From NCBI GenBank assembly GCA_024710445.1, contig JANJUT010000122.1, positions 1-16,196 of the forward strand: DNA of 16,196 nucleotides. Direction: 5' to 3'. This document shows positions 1 to 6,838 of this stretch, in pieces. Both the position numbers and the translations under genes were made by a program. Under the pieces are notes generated by a model. That model saw only the letters and a list, made by a program, of their open reading frames with translations, was not told the DNA's origin and searched no databases. Source of the stretch: Thiobacillus sp. GTDB taxonomy: Bacteria; Pseudomonadota; Gammaproteobacteria; Burkholderiales; Thiobacillaceae. How positions within the stretch are numbered: position 1 is the first letter of the stretch; each line of letters starts with the position of its first letter.

Positions 1-2
1 TT

Positions 3-311
3 CCCGTATTGTCGCTGGCAGGCAAACACCATGCCGGGCGGGTTGGCGCTTCATTGTTGGGCGCGGCGGGCCTCACGGATTGGCTGGCCGACACGCCTGA
101 ATCCTTTGTGGAAATCGCGCAGTCTCGCGCAGCCGATCTGCCAGGACTTGAGCGTCTGCGCGGAATGTTGCGGGACCAGCTTGCGGGGGCCGCCTTGTGC
201 GATGCGGCAGGTTTTGTTCGTCGTCTGGAAGATGCCCTATGCCAGGCCTGGGTCAGTCGGACTCGAGAAGGGACGCCTGATTTGAAACGGCAGGATCCCG
301 TGTCGGATTGA
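3..311 (+). CDS. C-terminal fragment of SPINDLY-type O-GlcNAc transferase-like protein (partial)
   Basis: The reading frame is open from the window edge and encodes about 102 residues before the stop. The segment PVLSLAGKHHAGRVGASLL, followed by GLTDWLADTPESFVEIA and a late CDAAGFVRRLEDA, matches the C-terminal end of SPINDLY/OGT-like TPR glycosyltransferases (family GT41). There the conserved pattern is a Gly/Pro-Val turn, an RVGASLL helix, and a final D-x-x-x-FxRxLExA helix. The nucleotide-sugar site and TPR repeats would lie upstream and are not visible. Proteins of this type often sit near betaproteobacterial EPS and PEP-CTERM loci, but the target here is unknown. The start codon is outside the window; an in-frame TTG at 9 is internal. 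The family call rests on the C-terminal motif pattern only. Confidence 0.72.
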   Translation, partial: PVLSLAGKHHAGRVGASLLGAAGLTDWLADTPESFVEIAQSRAADLPGLERLRGMLRDQLAGAALCDAAGFVRRLEDALCQAWVSRTREGTPDLKRQDPVSD

Positions 312-360
312 TTTTCGAGGCCTCCATAACAAGGTGCGCGATCGGCATTCAAACTTTTTC

Positions 361-382
361 TGCGGCTTTAATGCTTGCCGCA
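361..382 (+). repeat. Stem-loop TGCGGC-N10-GCCGCA in the epsD leader
   Basis: A perfect 6-bp inverted repeat (TGCGGC at 361-366, GCCGCA at 377-382) encloses a 10-base A/T-rich loop, just upstream of the candidate -35 box. No T-run follows on either strand, so it does not look like an intrinsic terminator. It could be an operator or a chance hairpin. Confidence 0.3.
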
Positions 383-392
383 TAGCTGGTTG

Positions 393-421
393 TTGTCATC
401 CGACAGTGCCTTTGATGTAAC
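393..421 (+). promoter_or_regulatory. Candidate sigma-70 promoter upstream of epsD
   Basis: TTGTCA at 393-398 matches the -35 consensus at five of six positions. It is followed by exactly 17 bases and then TGTAAC at 416-421, which matches the -10 consensus at four of six. This would start transcription near 428, giving a leader of about 40 bases before the epsD ATG. It is the best-spaced pair I could find between the GT41-like gene and epsD. Without expression data it remains a pattern match. Confidence 0.35.
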
Positions 422-469
422 ATTCGTACCACATAATTTCCAATAATCTGGATGAAGAGGAAGACAAAC

Positions 470-1462
470 ATGCAAGGACTGAAGAAGCTGTATTTGCCGT
501 TGCTGATTGCAGCGTTGGTTACGGGTTGTGGTGATAAGAAGGGCGGTGAAACAGCAGCTGATGAGACGTCCCCGACGCAGGTGGTGGCCAAGGTCAACGA
601 CACTGAGCTGACGGTGCATCAGGTGAACTATGCGCTGCAGCGCATTCCCAACCTGGACAAGGATCAGACCAAGGCTGCTTCGTTGCGCATTGTGCGCACT
701 CTGGTGGATCAGGAGGTGATCACGCAGAAGGCGCTGGAGGATAAGTTGGACCGTGACCCTTTGGTCGTACAGGCGTTGGATGCGGCGCGGCGCCAGATAC
801 TGACCGAGGCCTATATGTCGCGGAAGCTTGGCAAACCAGCTGAGCCGACCGAGGTTGAAGTGGCTGATTATTTCAATGCCCATCCCGAGTTATTCACCAA
901 GCGCAAGATTTACCGCTTGCAGGAAATTTCAATCAAGGCACCTAATGAGAAACAGGAAACAATACGTGCGCAGTTGACTTCGGCCAAGAGTCTGGAAGAT
1001 TTTGTTGCGTGGTTGAAAGCGGAAAATATGTTGGTCAATGCTGGGCAGGGCGTTAAGTCGGCAGAGCAGTTGCCGTCCGAGTTGTTGCCCAAATTGGCTG
1101 CCATGCCGGATGGCCAGGCAATGATGGTGAATACACCAAGTGGAATGCTGGTAATAATGCTGGTGGATTCGCAATTACAACCAGTGACGCTGGAGCAGGC
1201 AAAATCGGCGATTGCTGATTTGTTGAAAACCAAAGCGCGCCAGAAGGCAGCCAAGGCTGAGGTAGATGCACTGAAGGCCGCAGCCAAAATCGAGTACCTG
1301 GGCGAATTTGTCGACGCCGGCAAGGAAACTGAAGCGCCCGCTGCGGCGGCAACCGAAGCGGCCAAGCCCGCAGCTGATGCGGCGCCTGCTGCTCCGGCTG
1401 CGGACGCGGCGCCCGATGCCGATGCCGCAGCGATCAGCAAAGGCATGTCTGGTCTGAAGTGA
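470..1462 (+). CDS. epsD: EpsD family peptidyl-prolyl isomerase-like lipoprotein
   Basis: The protein has 330 residues. The start at 470 is chosen because AGAGGAAG lies 6-7 bases upstream; the in-frame ATG at 452 would bury that site inside the gene. The N-terminus is a lipoprotein signal: Lys-Lys, a hydrophobic stretch, then LVTGC with the lipidated Cys at residue 20. Next comes a SurA-N-like helical region (VVAKVNDTELTVHQVNYALQ onward, with RIVRTLVDQEVITQKAL). After it is a parvulin-like fold (YRLQEISI, SLEDFVAWLK, MLVIMLVDSQLQPV). The protein ends in an Ala/Pro/Asp-rich low-complexity tail. EpsD proteins are lipidated periplasmic PPIase-like factors encoded in exosortase-B EPS loci, probably helping to fold or assemble export components. 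The parvulin part lacks the usual Gly-Gly-Leu-Gly turn, so isomerase activity is doubtful. A hairpin element separates it from the next gene. Confidence 0.85.
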   Translation: MQGLKKLYLPLLIAALVTGCGDKKGGETAADETSPTQVVAKVNDTELTVHQVNYALQRIPNLDKDQTKAASLRIVRTLVDQEVITQKALEDKLDRDPLVVQALDAARRQILTEAYMSRKLGKPAEPTEVEVADYFNAHPELFTKRKIYRLQEISIKAPNEKQETIRAQLTSAKSLEDFVAWLKAENMLVNAGQGVKSAEQLPSELLPKLAAMPDGQAMMVNTPSGMLVIMLVDSQLQPVTLEQAKSAIADLLKTKARQKAAKAEVDALKAAAKIEYLGEFVDAGKETEAPAAAATEAAKPAADAAPAAPAADAAPDADAAAISKGMSGLK

Positions 1463-1470
1463 TCTAGAGA

Positions 1471-1553
1471 GGCAAGGGGCAAGATACAAGACACAAGGTG
1501 TTCGCGGGGGGCAGACGGCCGCCCGCTTGTCTTGGGATCTTGCCACTTGAGCC
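1471..1553. repeat. Long imperfect inverted repeat between epsD and the CAAX protease gene
   Basis: The left arm (1471-1512) contains AAGGGGCAAGATACAAGAC. The right arm (1518-1553), read as reverse complement, contains AAGTGGCAAGATCCCAAGAC. Together they can form an imperfect hairpin whose inner part is G/C-rich (GCGGGGGGC against GCCGCCCGC) with a loop of about 5 bases. A further related motif, CTTGTCTCTTGCGTC, follows at 1553-1567, immediately before the next start codon. The AAG-CAAGA-ACAAG texture differs from the flanking coding sequence and looks like a dispersed intergenic repeat. The hairpin could also attenuate transcription or stabilise the epsD mRNA end; it lacks a T-tract typical of a terminator. 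Confidence 0.5.
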
Positions 1554-1575
1554 TTGTCTCTTGCGTCTGCGACTT

Positions 1576-2241
1576 ATGTTGAAATCCCCTGTTTTCGTAC
1601 GCAGCCTGCCATTCGGGCTGTATATCGCTCTGCTTGTGCTGGAAGGTCTGCTGCCCGATTGGGCACCAGACTTCGACGTGCGCTGGCTGTATCCGGTGAA
1701 AGCCGGGTTGGTGGCGCTGGCGCTGGCGGTGTTGTGGCGCCATTACACCGAGCTGAAATCGTATGCCCTGCCGCTGAAGCATCTGCTGTTGTCGCTAGCG
1801 GTGGGGATCGTGGTGCTGGTGCTGTGGGTCAACCTCGACGCCGGCTGGATGCTGATGGGCGAGATGGGCAAAGGGTATAACCCGGCCAATGACGCAGGCC
1901 AGATTGACTGGCTGCTGGTTGCCTTCCGCATTGCCGGCGCGGCGCTGGTGGTACCCGTCATGGAAGAATTGTTCTGGCGCTCGTTTCTGCAGCGCTGGGT
2001 ACAGCAACCCGACTTCATGACGCTTGAGCCGTCGCAGATCGGTGTCAAGGCGCTGTTCATCGCCAGCGCGCTGTTTGCCGTCGAGCATCTGCAATGGTTT
2101 GCCGGGCTGGTCGCCGGCCTGGCCTATGGCTGGCTCTATATACGCACGCGCAACCTGTGGGCGCCCATCATCGCGCACGCGGTCACCAATGGCGCGCTTG
2201 GGGCCTATGTGGTGATTACCGGGCAGTGGAGTTTCTGGTGA
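1576..2241 (+). CDS. CAAX-type (Abi/CPBP) intramembrane protease, PEP-CTERM locus-associated
   Basis: A 221-residue polytopic membrane protein with about six to seven hydrophobic segments. It carries all three motifs of the glutamate-type CAAX/CPBP protease family: EELFWRSF with Glu130, Glu131 and Arg135, then FAVEH ending in His171, then HAVTN with His201 and Asn205. The start at 1576 is chosen because the upstream in-frame extension (from 1498) lies inside a hairpin repeat and reads as non-native sequence. Members next to exosortase loci form a recognisable subgroup (CAAX prenyl protease-related proteins of PEP-CTERM systems); their substrates are unknown. Its stop codon overlaps the GTG start of epsL in the arrangement GTGA, so the two are probably translationally coupled. 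The family is secure; the role is inferred. Confidence 0.85.
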   Translation: MLKSPVFVRSLPFGLYIALLVLEGLLPDWAPDFDVRWLYPVKAGLVALALAVLWRHYTELKSYALPLKHLLLSLAVGIVVLVLWVNLDAGWMLMGEMGKGYNPANDAGQIDWLLVAFRIAGAALVVPVMEELFWRSFLQRWVQQPDFMTLEPSQIGVKALFIASALFAVEHLQWFAGLVAGLAYGWLYIRTRNLWAPIIAHAVTNGALGAYVVITGQWSFW

Positions 2242-3491
2242 GGTGGACGCCGCTCCTGCCTGTCCGTGACTCGGGGCAACCCCGCCTCATCTTGGTTCAC
2301 GCTGGGCTGATCGCTGCGTTTTTGGCCTTGCCGGTCGCGGCAAAGGAAGGTGATACTTTCCGCCCCTTTGTTTCTTACACGAAATACTACGACAGCAATC
2401 TGTTTCGCCTGGCTGAGGGTGAAAACACTGCGGTAATCGAGAACGGTGTGCCAACCTTGGTTTCGCGGGATTCTGCTTCGGATCAATACAGTGTGCTGAG
2501 TGCCGGGCTGAATGTGGACTGGACGCCGGGCCGCCAGCGTATTCTGGGCAGCGCCAGCAAGAATCGGGTGCGTTTTTCACGTTATACCTCGCTGGATTAC
2601 GATGGTTCGGACTATTCGTTGAAATGGAGCTGGCGGCTGGGCAACCATTGGTCTGGCCAGATTGGTGCAACCGAAACCGTAACGCAAACCAGCTTCACCG
2701 ATTGGTATACCTTTCAGGCCATCAATAATCAGGTTACACGCGAAAACCAGTTCGCCAATGCTGACTGGCAGTTTCACCCGCGCTGGAATGTGGGATTGGG
2801 CATGGCAGCGGCCAAATCAATCAACAGCACCACGCAACAGGCGCCGTTGGACTACGAAAATACCAGTGTGTCTGCCACGCTGGGCTATTCCACGCCCAAG
2901 GGCAGTATATTGCGTGGACAGATGCTGCGAGTGGAGGGTGAATACCCCAACCGTAATATCGTCAATCTTGATCGGCTCTATACGCAGACCGAATATAACC
3001 TGTTGGGTGACTGGAATGTCACTGGCAAACTGACCACTCACGGAAAGGTTGGTTATGTGCAGCGTGTGAACAGCACGCTCTCACGGCGAGATTTTTCTGG
3101 AGCGGTGGGTCGTTTATCGGCGGATTACTTCCCTACTGGAAAAGCTGCACTGAACTGGGCAATCTATCGTGAAATAACGAACTCAGACGATGTCAATGCC
3201 AACTACCGACTCAACGCCGGGACCAGTTTGGGGGGGGCCTGGCAGCCTACGTCCAAGATTATCTTCCGTGCCAATACCAGCTTCGAGAACCGTAGCAACG
3301 AGGGGGATACTGGCAGTGGTGGTGTCCAGCGAGACGAAGATATATTGAGTGGTTCGCTCTCGCTGAGCTATACCCCGGTGCGCATGGTCACGATCGATCT
3401 TGGTTTGCAGTCGGGGCGACGGGATTCCAACATAACTGACGGTAATTACTCATTTAACTCGGTCTTTTTTAATGTGCGTTCAGATTTCTGA
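2238..3491 (+). CDS. epsL: EpsL, exopolysaccharide locus outer-membrane beta-barrel protein
   Basis: The protein has 417 residues from a GTG start at 2238. This start is preferred because GGAG lies 7 bases upstream and because it gives a signal peptide directly: an Arg-containing N-region, LILVHAGLIAAFLALPVAA, cleavage near Ala-Lys. The frame is open further upstream to an ATG at 2094, but that part lies wholly inside the preceding gene. The mature protein begins with RPFVSYTKYYDSNLFRL and continues with alternating aromatic/polar strands, ending in VFFNVRSDF. A terminal Phe is typical of outer-membrane barrels recognised by BamA. This fits the EpsL family of exosortase-B EPS loci, thought to form or assist the outer-membrane channel. 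It belongs to the same transcription unit as the CAAX protease gene. No terminator is evident after it. Confidence 0.85.
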   Translation: MRWTPLLPVRDSGQPRLILVHAGLIAAFLALPVAAKEGDTFRPFVSYTKYYDSNLFRLAEGENTAVIENGVPTLVSRDSASDQYSVLSAGLNVDWTPGRQRILGSASKNRVRFSRYTSLDYDGSDYSLKWSWRLGNHWSGQIGATETVTQTSFTDWYTFQAINNQVTRENQFANADWQFHPRWNVGLGMAAAKSINSTTQQAPLDYENTSVSATLGYSTPKGSILRGQMLRVEGEYPNRNIVNLDRLYTQTEYNLLGDWNVTGKLTTHGKVGYVQRVNSTLSRRDFSGAVGRLSADYFPTGKAALNWAIYREITNSDDVNANYRLNAGTSLGGAWQPTSKIIFRANTSFENRSNEGDTGSGGVQRDEDILSGSLSLSYTPVRMVTIDLGLQSGRRDSNITDGNYSFNSVFFNVRSDF

Positions 3492-3604
3492 CGGTTGTTT
3501 GCGTGTCTGGGCAAGCTGAAGATAGGTGGGTATGGGTTTTGCTGGTAGGTGGTCTGTTGGTGGCTGGGCGGTTTTGACCATGTACAAGTAGAATGTCGCC
3601 TCTG

Positions 3605-3624
3605 CTGCAAGCGGCAAATTGCAG
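3605..3624. repeat. Inverted repeat CTGCAA-N8-TTGCAG
   Basis: A perfect dyad with 6-bp arms (3605-3610 and 3619-3624) and an 8-base spacer, upstream of epsE. The geometry, about 14 bases centre to centre, is compatible with a dimeric regulator or a small hairpin. No known operator consensus is recognised. Confidence 0.35.
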
Positions 3625-3629
3625 GTTAT

Positions 3630-3653
3630 TGGTCGAAAGCCCTTTCGACACCA
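3630..3653. repeat. Near-perfect palindrome TCGAAAGCCCTTTCGA with flanking TGG/CCA
   Basis: TCGAAAG (3633-3639) and CTTTCGA (3642-3648) are perfect inverted copies separated by only two bases. An outer TGG (3630-3632) can pair with CCA (3651-3653) after a two-base bulge. The short spacer suits a protein-binding palindrome better than an RNA hairpin. It lies about 65 bases before the epsE start, a plausible operator position. Confidence 0.42.
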
Positions 3654-3715
3654 GCCAAAAATAATTCAAGAAGGAACGCGGCAGCCTTTGCAGTTGCCGT
3701 CGATTGGAGAGAGTA

Positions 3716-4510
3716 ATGATGAAGTTGTGGCGTAGTGTATTGATGGCGTGCGTCTGTTTGTTGGCGATGCCTGCGTGGAGTGCCGATAACGACTACCGCA
3801 TGGGTACCGGCGACGTGTTGCGCATCACCGTGTATGGGCAGCCGGATCTCACCACCGAAGCGCGGGTGGGCGACAGCGGCAACATCACGTTTCCGCTGAT
3901 CGGCGACGTCAAGCTGGCCGGCGTGACCCCCGCTCAGGGCGAAACTGAAATCGCCAAACGCCTGAGCAAGGGCGGCTTCATTCTTGAACCCTTTGTCAGC
4001 CTTAACGTGGTGCAATACCGTGGCCAGCAGGTTTCGGTGCTGGGGCGTGTCAACCGCCCGGGTAAACATACTCTGGAAAAAATCAGTCGCGTGACCGATG
4101 TGCTTGCATTGGCTGGTGGTGTCATCATCGACGGAGCCGATACCGTGACGCTGGTTCGCGTGAATGATGGTAAGGCCGAATATCGTGAGATTGACCTGAT
4201 TGCACTGTTCAGGCCGGGCGGCGAAGCCAGCAACGAACTGGTGCAGGACGGCGACATCATCAACGTGGCGCGCCAGCCGATGTTTTACATTTACGGTGAA
4301 GTACAGCGCCCCGGGGCATTTCGCCTGGAACAGAACATGAGCGTAGTGCAGGCATTGTCGATCGGGGGAGGGGTCAACCAGCGCGGCACCCAGCGCGGCA
4401 TCAAGATCCTGCGCCGTGATGACAACGGGGTGATGCAGCAACTGGACACCCAGCTGGCCGACCCGGTCAAAAAAGACGACGTCATCTACGTCAAGGAAAG
4501 CCTGTTCTAA
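3716..4510 (+). CDS. epsE: EpsE, polysaccharide export outer-membrane protein (Wza-like)
   Basis: The protein has 264 residues. The start is ATG at 3716, with GGAGAG 5-6 bases upstream; a second ATG at 3719 is equally usable, and the in-frame TTG at 3704 would overlap the ribosome site. A signal peptide (residues 1 to about 23, ending MPAWSA) has no lipobox Cys. The Poly_export domain follows: DYRMGTGDVLRITVYGQPDL, then NITFPLIGDVKLAGVTPAQ. Two SLBB-type repeats come next (VSVLGRVNRPGKHTL and FYIYGEVQRPGAFRL, each with a later LAGG/IGGG turn). EpsE is the periplasmic/outer-membrane export channel component of Wzx/Wzy-type EPS assembly. It opens the core run epsE-epsF-epsG-xrtB-epsI and follows a long untranslated leader. 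The absence of a lipidation Cys distinguishes it from E. coli Wza. Confidence 0.93.
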   Translation: MMKLWRSVLMACVCLLAMPAWSADNDYRMGTGDVLRITVYGQPDLTTEARVGDSGNITFPLIGDVKLAGVTPAQGETEIAKRLSKGGFILEPFVSLNVVQYRGQQVSVLGRVNRPGKHTLEKISRVTDVLALAGGVIIDGADTVTLVRVNDGKAEYREIDLIALFRPGGEASNELVQDGDIINVARQPMFYIYGEVQRPGAFRLEQNMSVVQALSIGGGVNQRGTQRGIKILRRDDNGVMQQLDTQLADPVKKDDVIYVKESLF

Positions 4511-4522
4511 GGACCATCCATC

Positions 4523-5911
4523 ATGAATTTCACCCAGTTTCTGCTGATTCTGAATGCGCGCAAGTGGATCATCCTTGGCGTGTTGCTATTTACCGTTGCA
4601 CTCACGGTTGCGGTGAGCCTGTGGTTGCCTAAGGAATACACTGCTACAACTGCGCTGATCATCGATTCCAAAAGCAAGGACCCATTCACAGGGCAATTGC
4701 TGCCGTCGCAAATGTTCCCGGGTTATATGGCCACTCAACTCGATATTATTCAAAGCAGCCAGGTGGCGCATAAAGTGGTGAGTGACATGAAGCTGGCGGA
4801 CAGCCCTGGCATCCGCGAGAAGTTCATGGAAACTACCGAGGGTAAGGGCACTATCGAGCAGTGGTTAGGTGAACTGTTGTTGGCCAAACTGGAGGTGAAA
4901 CCCTCGCGCGAGTCCAGCGTGATTACCATTGGCTTTACCGGTACCGACCCGCAGTTTTCTGCAGCGATAGCCAATGCTTTTGCTAAAACCTACATTGAAA
5001 CCAGCCTGGAGCTTCGGCTCGTTCCCTTGAAGCAGACGGCAGCCTGGTTTGATCAGCAGATCATTCGGCTACGTGAGAAACTTGACTTGGCCCAGCAAAA
5101 TCTCAACGCCTACCAGCGCGAAAAGGGCATCGTCGAATCCGAAGAGCGGCTTGATGTGGAAACTCGGCGCATGGCCGAGTTGGCCTCGCAGATGGTTGCC
5201 GCACAGTCGGCATCATTGGATGCCAACTCGCGTACACGGAACAGTGCCAGTTTGCCCGAGGTGATCAACAACCCTGTGGTGCAGGGTTTGAAAGCACAAG
5301 TGTCGCAAGGCGAGGGCAAACTGGCCGAACTGGCCAACCGGGTGGGAGCCAATCACCCTGATTTCATTCGCCTGCAGGCTGAGGTGAACAGTTACAAGGC
5401 TAGACTCGCCAACGAACTTAACACCGCTACGCGCGGCGTGGGTGCCACGGCTGGCGCGGCTCGTCAGCGTTTTAGCGAATTGAGTAGCGCGTTTGAGCGG
5501 CAAAAGGCCCAGGTTCTGGCAATGAAGCAGCAGCGCGAAGAGGCTTCCCTGTTGGCACGCGATCTGGAAAATGCTCAGCGTGTTTATGATTCTGCCCTGC
5601 AACGCTATGGTCAGAGCAGCATGGAAGCCCAGTCCACGCAAACCGATATCGCAGTGTTGAATCCAGCGATTGCCCCCACCGAACATTCCAAGCCGCGCGT
5701 ATTCCTGAATGTTTTGTTATCAGTGTTCCTGGGTGGCCTGCTAGGTGTGGGAACAGGTTTTCTGGTTGAACTGCTGGATCGGCGCGTGCGCTCTGCGCAG
5801 GATATCGTCGCCGGTCTGGATATCCCGATTCTGGCCGAGGTCAGGAAAAGGGGAAGCCGTCTGGAAAAACTGCGTCGCCTGTTTCGCCGCAATCGTCCCG
5901 CAATCGCCTGA
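4523..5911 (+). CDS. epsF: EpsF, chain-length determinant (Wzz/GNVR-type polysaccharide co-polymerase)
   Basis: A protein of 462 residues. The ATG at 4523 is preceded by AAGGA overlapping the epsE stop. The first transmembrane helix is at about residues 16-37 (WIILGVLLFTVALTVAVSLW). A Wzz domain follows (EYTATTALIIDSKSKDPF). A long Gln/Glu-rich coiled-coil comes next, with a GNVR-like part: RVGANHPDFIRLQAEVNSY. The second membrane helix is near residues 395-415 (VFLNVLLSVFLGGLLGVGTG), followed by a short basic cytoplasmic tail ending RRLFRRNRPAIA. The protein spans the inner membrane and periplasm and sets chain length together with the polymerase and EpsG. It has no kinase domain of its own; that function is split off into the downstream epsG. 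The assignment is strong from architecture and gene order. Confidence 0.92.
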   Translation: MNFTQFLLILNARKWIILGVLLFTVALTVAVSLWLPKEYTATTALIIDSKSKDPFTGQLLPSQMFPGYMATQLDIIQSSQVAHKVVSDMKLADSPGIREKFMETTEGKGTIEQWLGELLLAKLEVKPSRESSVITIGFTGTDPQFSAAIANAFAKTYIETSLELRLVPLKQTAAWFDQQIIRLREKLDLAQQNLNAYQREKGIVESEERLDVETRRMAELASQMVAAQSASLDANSRTRNSASLPEVINNPVVQGLKAQVSQGEGKLAELANRVGANHPDFIRLQAEVNSYKARLANELNTATRGVGATAGAARQRFSELSSAFERQKAQVLAMKQQREEASLLARDLENAQRVYDSALQRYGQSSMEAQSTQTDIAVLNPAIAPTEHSKPRVFLNVLLSVFLGGLLGVGTGFLVELLDRRVRSAQDIVAGLDIPILAEVRKRGSRLEKLRRLFRRNRPAIA

Positions 5912-5946
5912 GCGTTAATGCCCACACTACATAAGTAGAGGAAGAC

Positions 5947-6834
5947 ATGAATTCAATTTCCAGCGCCAGCGAACAGAACAGTGTCGCCGAGGCAACCACC
6001 AGCATTCGTGTCGATGCCAATATGGGCAAACTGCTGCAGGATGCCGGCAAGCTCAAGCCGCAGGACATGGAGCGCGTGCTCAAGCTGCAGCAGGAACAGA
6101 ACCTGCGCTTTGGTGAGGCCGCGCAACAACTTGGCCTGGTCACCGAGGCCGACATCCGGCAAGCCTTGTCGCACCAGTTTGAATACCCCACCATTCCCGC
6201 AGCCGAGGCCGGCCTCAGCCCCGAACTCACGGCTGCCACCGATCCCTACAGCAAGGAGGCGGAAGCGTTGCGCTCGGTGCGCTCGGAGCTGCTGTTGCGC
6301 TGGTTCAAGGATGGCCGCAAAACGCTGGCGGTCGGCAGCGCGCGGGCCGACGAAGGCGCGAGCTACCTGGCCGCCAACCTCGCCGTGCTGTTTGCGCAGA
6401 TGGGACGCAAGGTGCTGCTGATCGACGCCAACATGCGGCAACCGCGCCAGCACGAGATTTTCAGCCTGGGCAACAGCATGGGGTTTTCCGACATCCTGGC
6501 CGAGCGCGTGCCCTCGCTGCAGGTGCACGGGATCAAGCAGTTTCCGACATTGACCGTGCTGCCCGCCGGATCGCCGCCGCCCAACCCGGCAGAACTGCTG
6601 GCCCGCCCGTCGTTTGGCGCGCTGCTGTCCGGCCTGGAAACCAGCTACGACATCATTCTGCTGGATACCGCACCGTCACAGATCAGTTCGGATTTTCAGT
6701 TGATCTCGGCACGCGCAAGGGGCATGTTGATTGCCGCTCGCCGCAACGTCAGCCGCATGGCGCCGCTGGCCGAACTGAAAGAAAAAATCATCTTCACCGG
6801 CGCGCAGGTCGTGGGCGCCGTCGTCCTGGATTAA
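5947..6834 (+). CDS. epsG: EpsG, chain-length determinant ATPase/tyrosine-kinase-like protein with degenerate P-loop
   Basis: The protein has 295 residues. The ATG at 5947 follows AGAGGAAGAC, nearly the same ribosome-site context as epsD. Residues 25-85 form an MshEN-like helical region (LLQDAGKLKPQDMERVLKLQ, then LGLVTEADIRQALSHQ). Residues 120-295 form the MinD/Wzc-type ATPase domain. It has Walker A' VLLIDANMRQPRQH around Asp160 and Walker B IILLDTAPSQ around Asp240. The Walker A loop reads SARADEGASYLAANLA, with Ala138 where bacterial tyrosine kinases have the ATP-binding Lys of GEGKS/T. There is no C-terminal tyrosine cluster. It normally partners the upstream EpsF, forming the split equivalent of Wzc. 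Family identity is sure; catalytic competence is doubtful. Third codon positions are markedly richer in G/C than in epsF. Confidence 0.9.
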   Translation: MNSISSASEQNSVAEATTSIRVDANMGKLLQDAGKLKPQDMERVLKLQQEQNLRFGEAAQQLGLVTEADIRQALSHQFEYPTIPAAEAGLSPELTAATDPYSKEAEALRSVRSELLLRWFKDGRKTLAVGSARADEGASYLAANLAVLFAQMGRKVLLIDANMRQPRQHEIFSLGNSMGFSDILAERVPSLQVHGIKQFPTLTVLPAGSPPPNPAELLARPSFGALLSGLETSYDIILLDTAPSQISSDFQLISARARGMLIAARRNVSRMAPLAELKEKIIFTGAQVVGAVVLD

Positions 6835-6838
6835 GCCC

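Larger units (their letters stand above)
3492..3715 (+). promoter_or_regulatory. Gene-free leader upstream of epsE
   Basis: About 225 bases without a coding region separate epsL from the core export genes. The first part (3525-3572) is G/T-rich on the + strand, with repeated GG and GGG runs. The second half contains several inverted repeats, listed separately. TTGACC at 3574-3579 resembles a -35 box, but no good -10 lies 16-18 bases downstream; TAGAAT at 3589 is only 9 bases away. The position suggests an independent promoter or leader control for the epsE operon, but I cannot place the start site. Confidence 0.4.

Noticed and set aside
1327..1440. GCC/GCG-rich repetitive stretch as a possible tandem repeat or mobile remnant
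   Set aside because: It is in frame and encodes the Ala/Pro/Asp tail of EpsD; codon choice varies, so it is low-complexity coding sequence rather than a DNA repeat.
910..1782. Minus-strand open frame opposite the end of epsD and the start of the CAAX gene
   Set aside because: It crosses two good + strand genes and the hairpin repeat. The Ala/Ser-rich part is the antisense of the epsD low-complexity tail.
2094..2237. Upstream extension of the epsL frame
   Set aside because: The extension lies entirely within the CAAX protease gene, encodes Arg/Trp/His-rich sequence with no signal peptide, and a GTG with a good ribosome site at 2238 gives a proper signal peptide.
3574..3594. TTGACC and TAGAAT as a sigma-70 promoter for epsE
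   Set aside because: The boxes are separated by only 9 bases, far below the usual 16-18.
3561..3624. Possible sigma-54 promoter (TGG...TTGC-like elements) upstream of epsE
   Set aside because: GG and GC dinucleotides do not fall at the required -24/-12 spacing in any alignment I tried.
3626..4441. Minus-strand open frame of 271 codons opposite epsE
   Set aside because: It overlaps the clearly recognised EpsE gene almost completely, has no domain motif, and its translation is His/Gln-rich antisense-type sequence.
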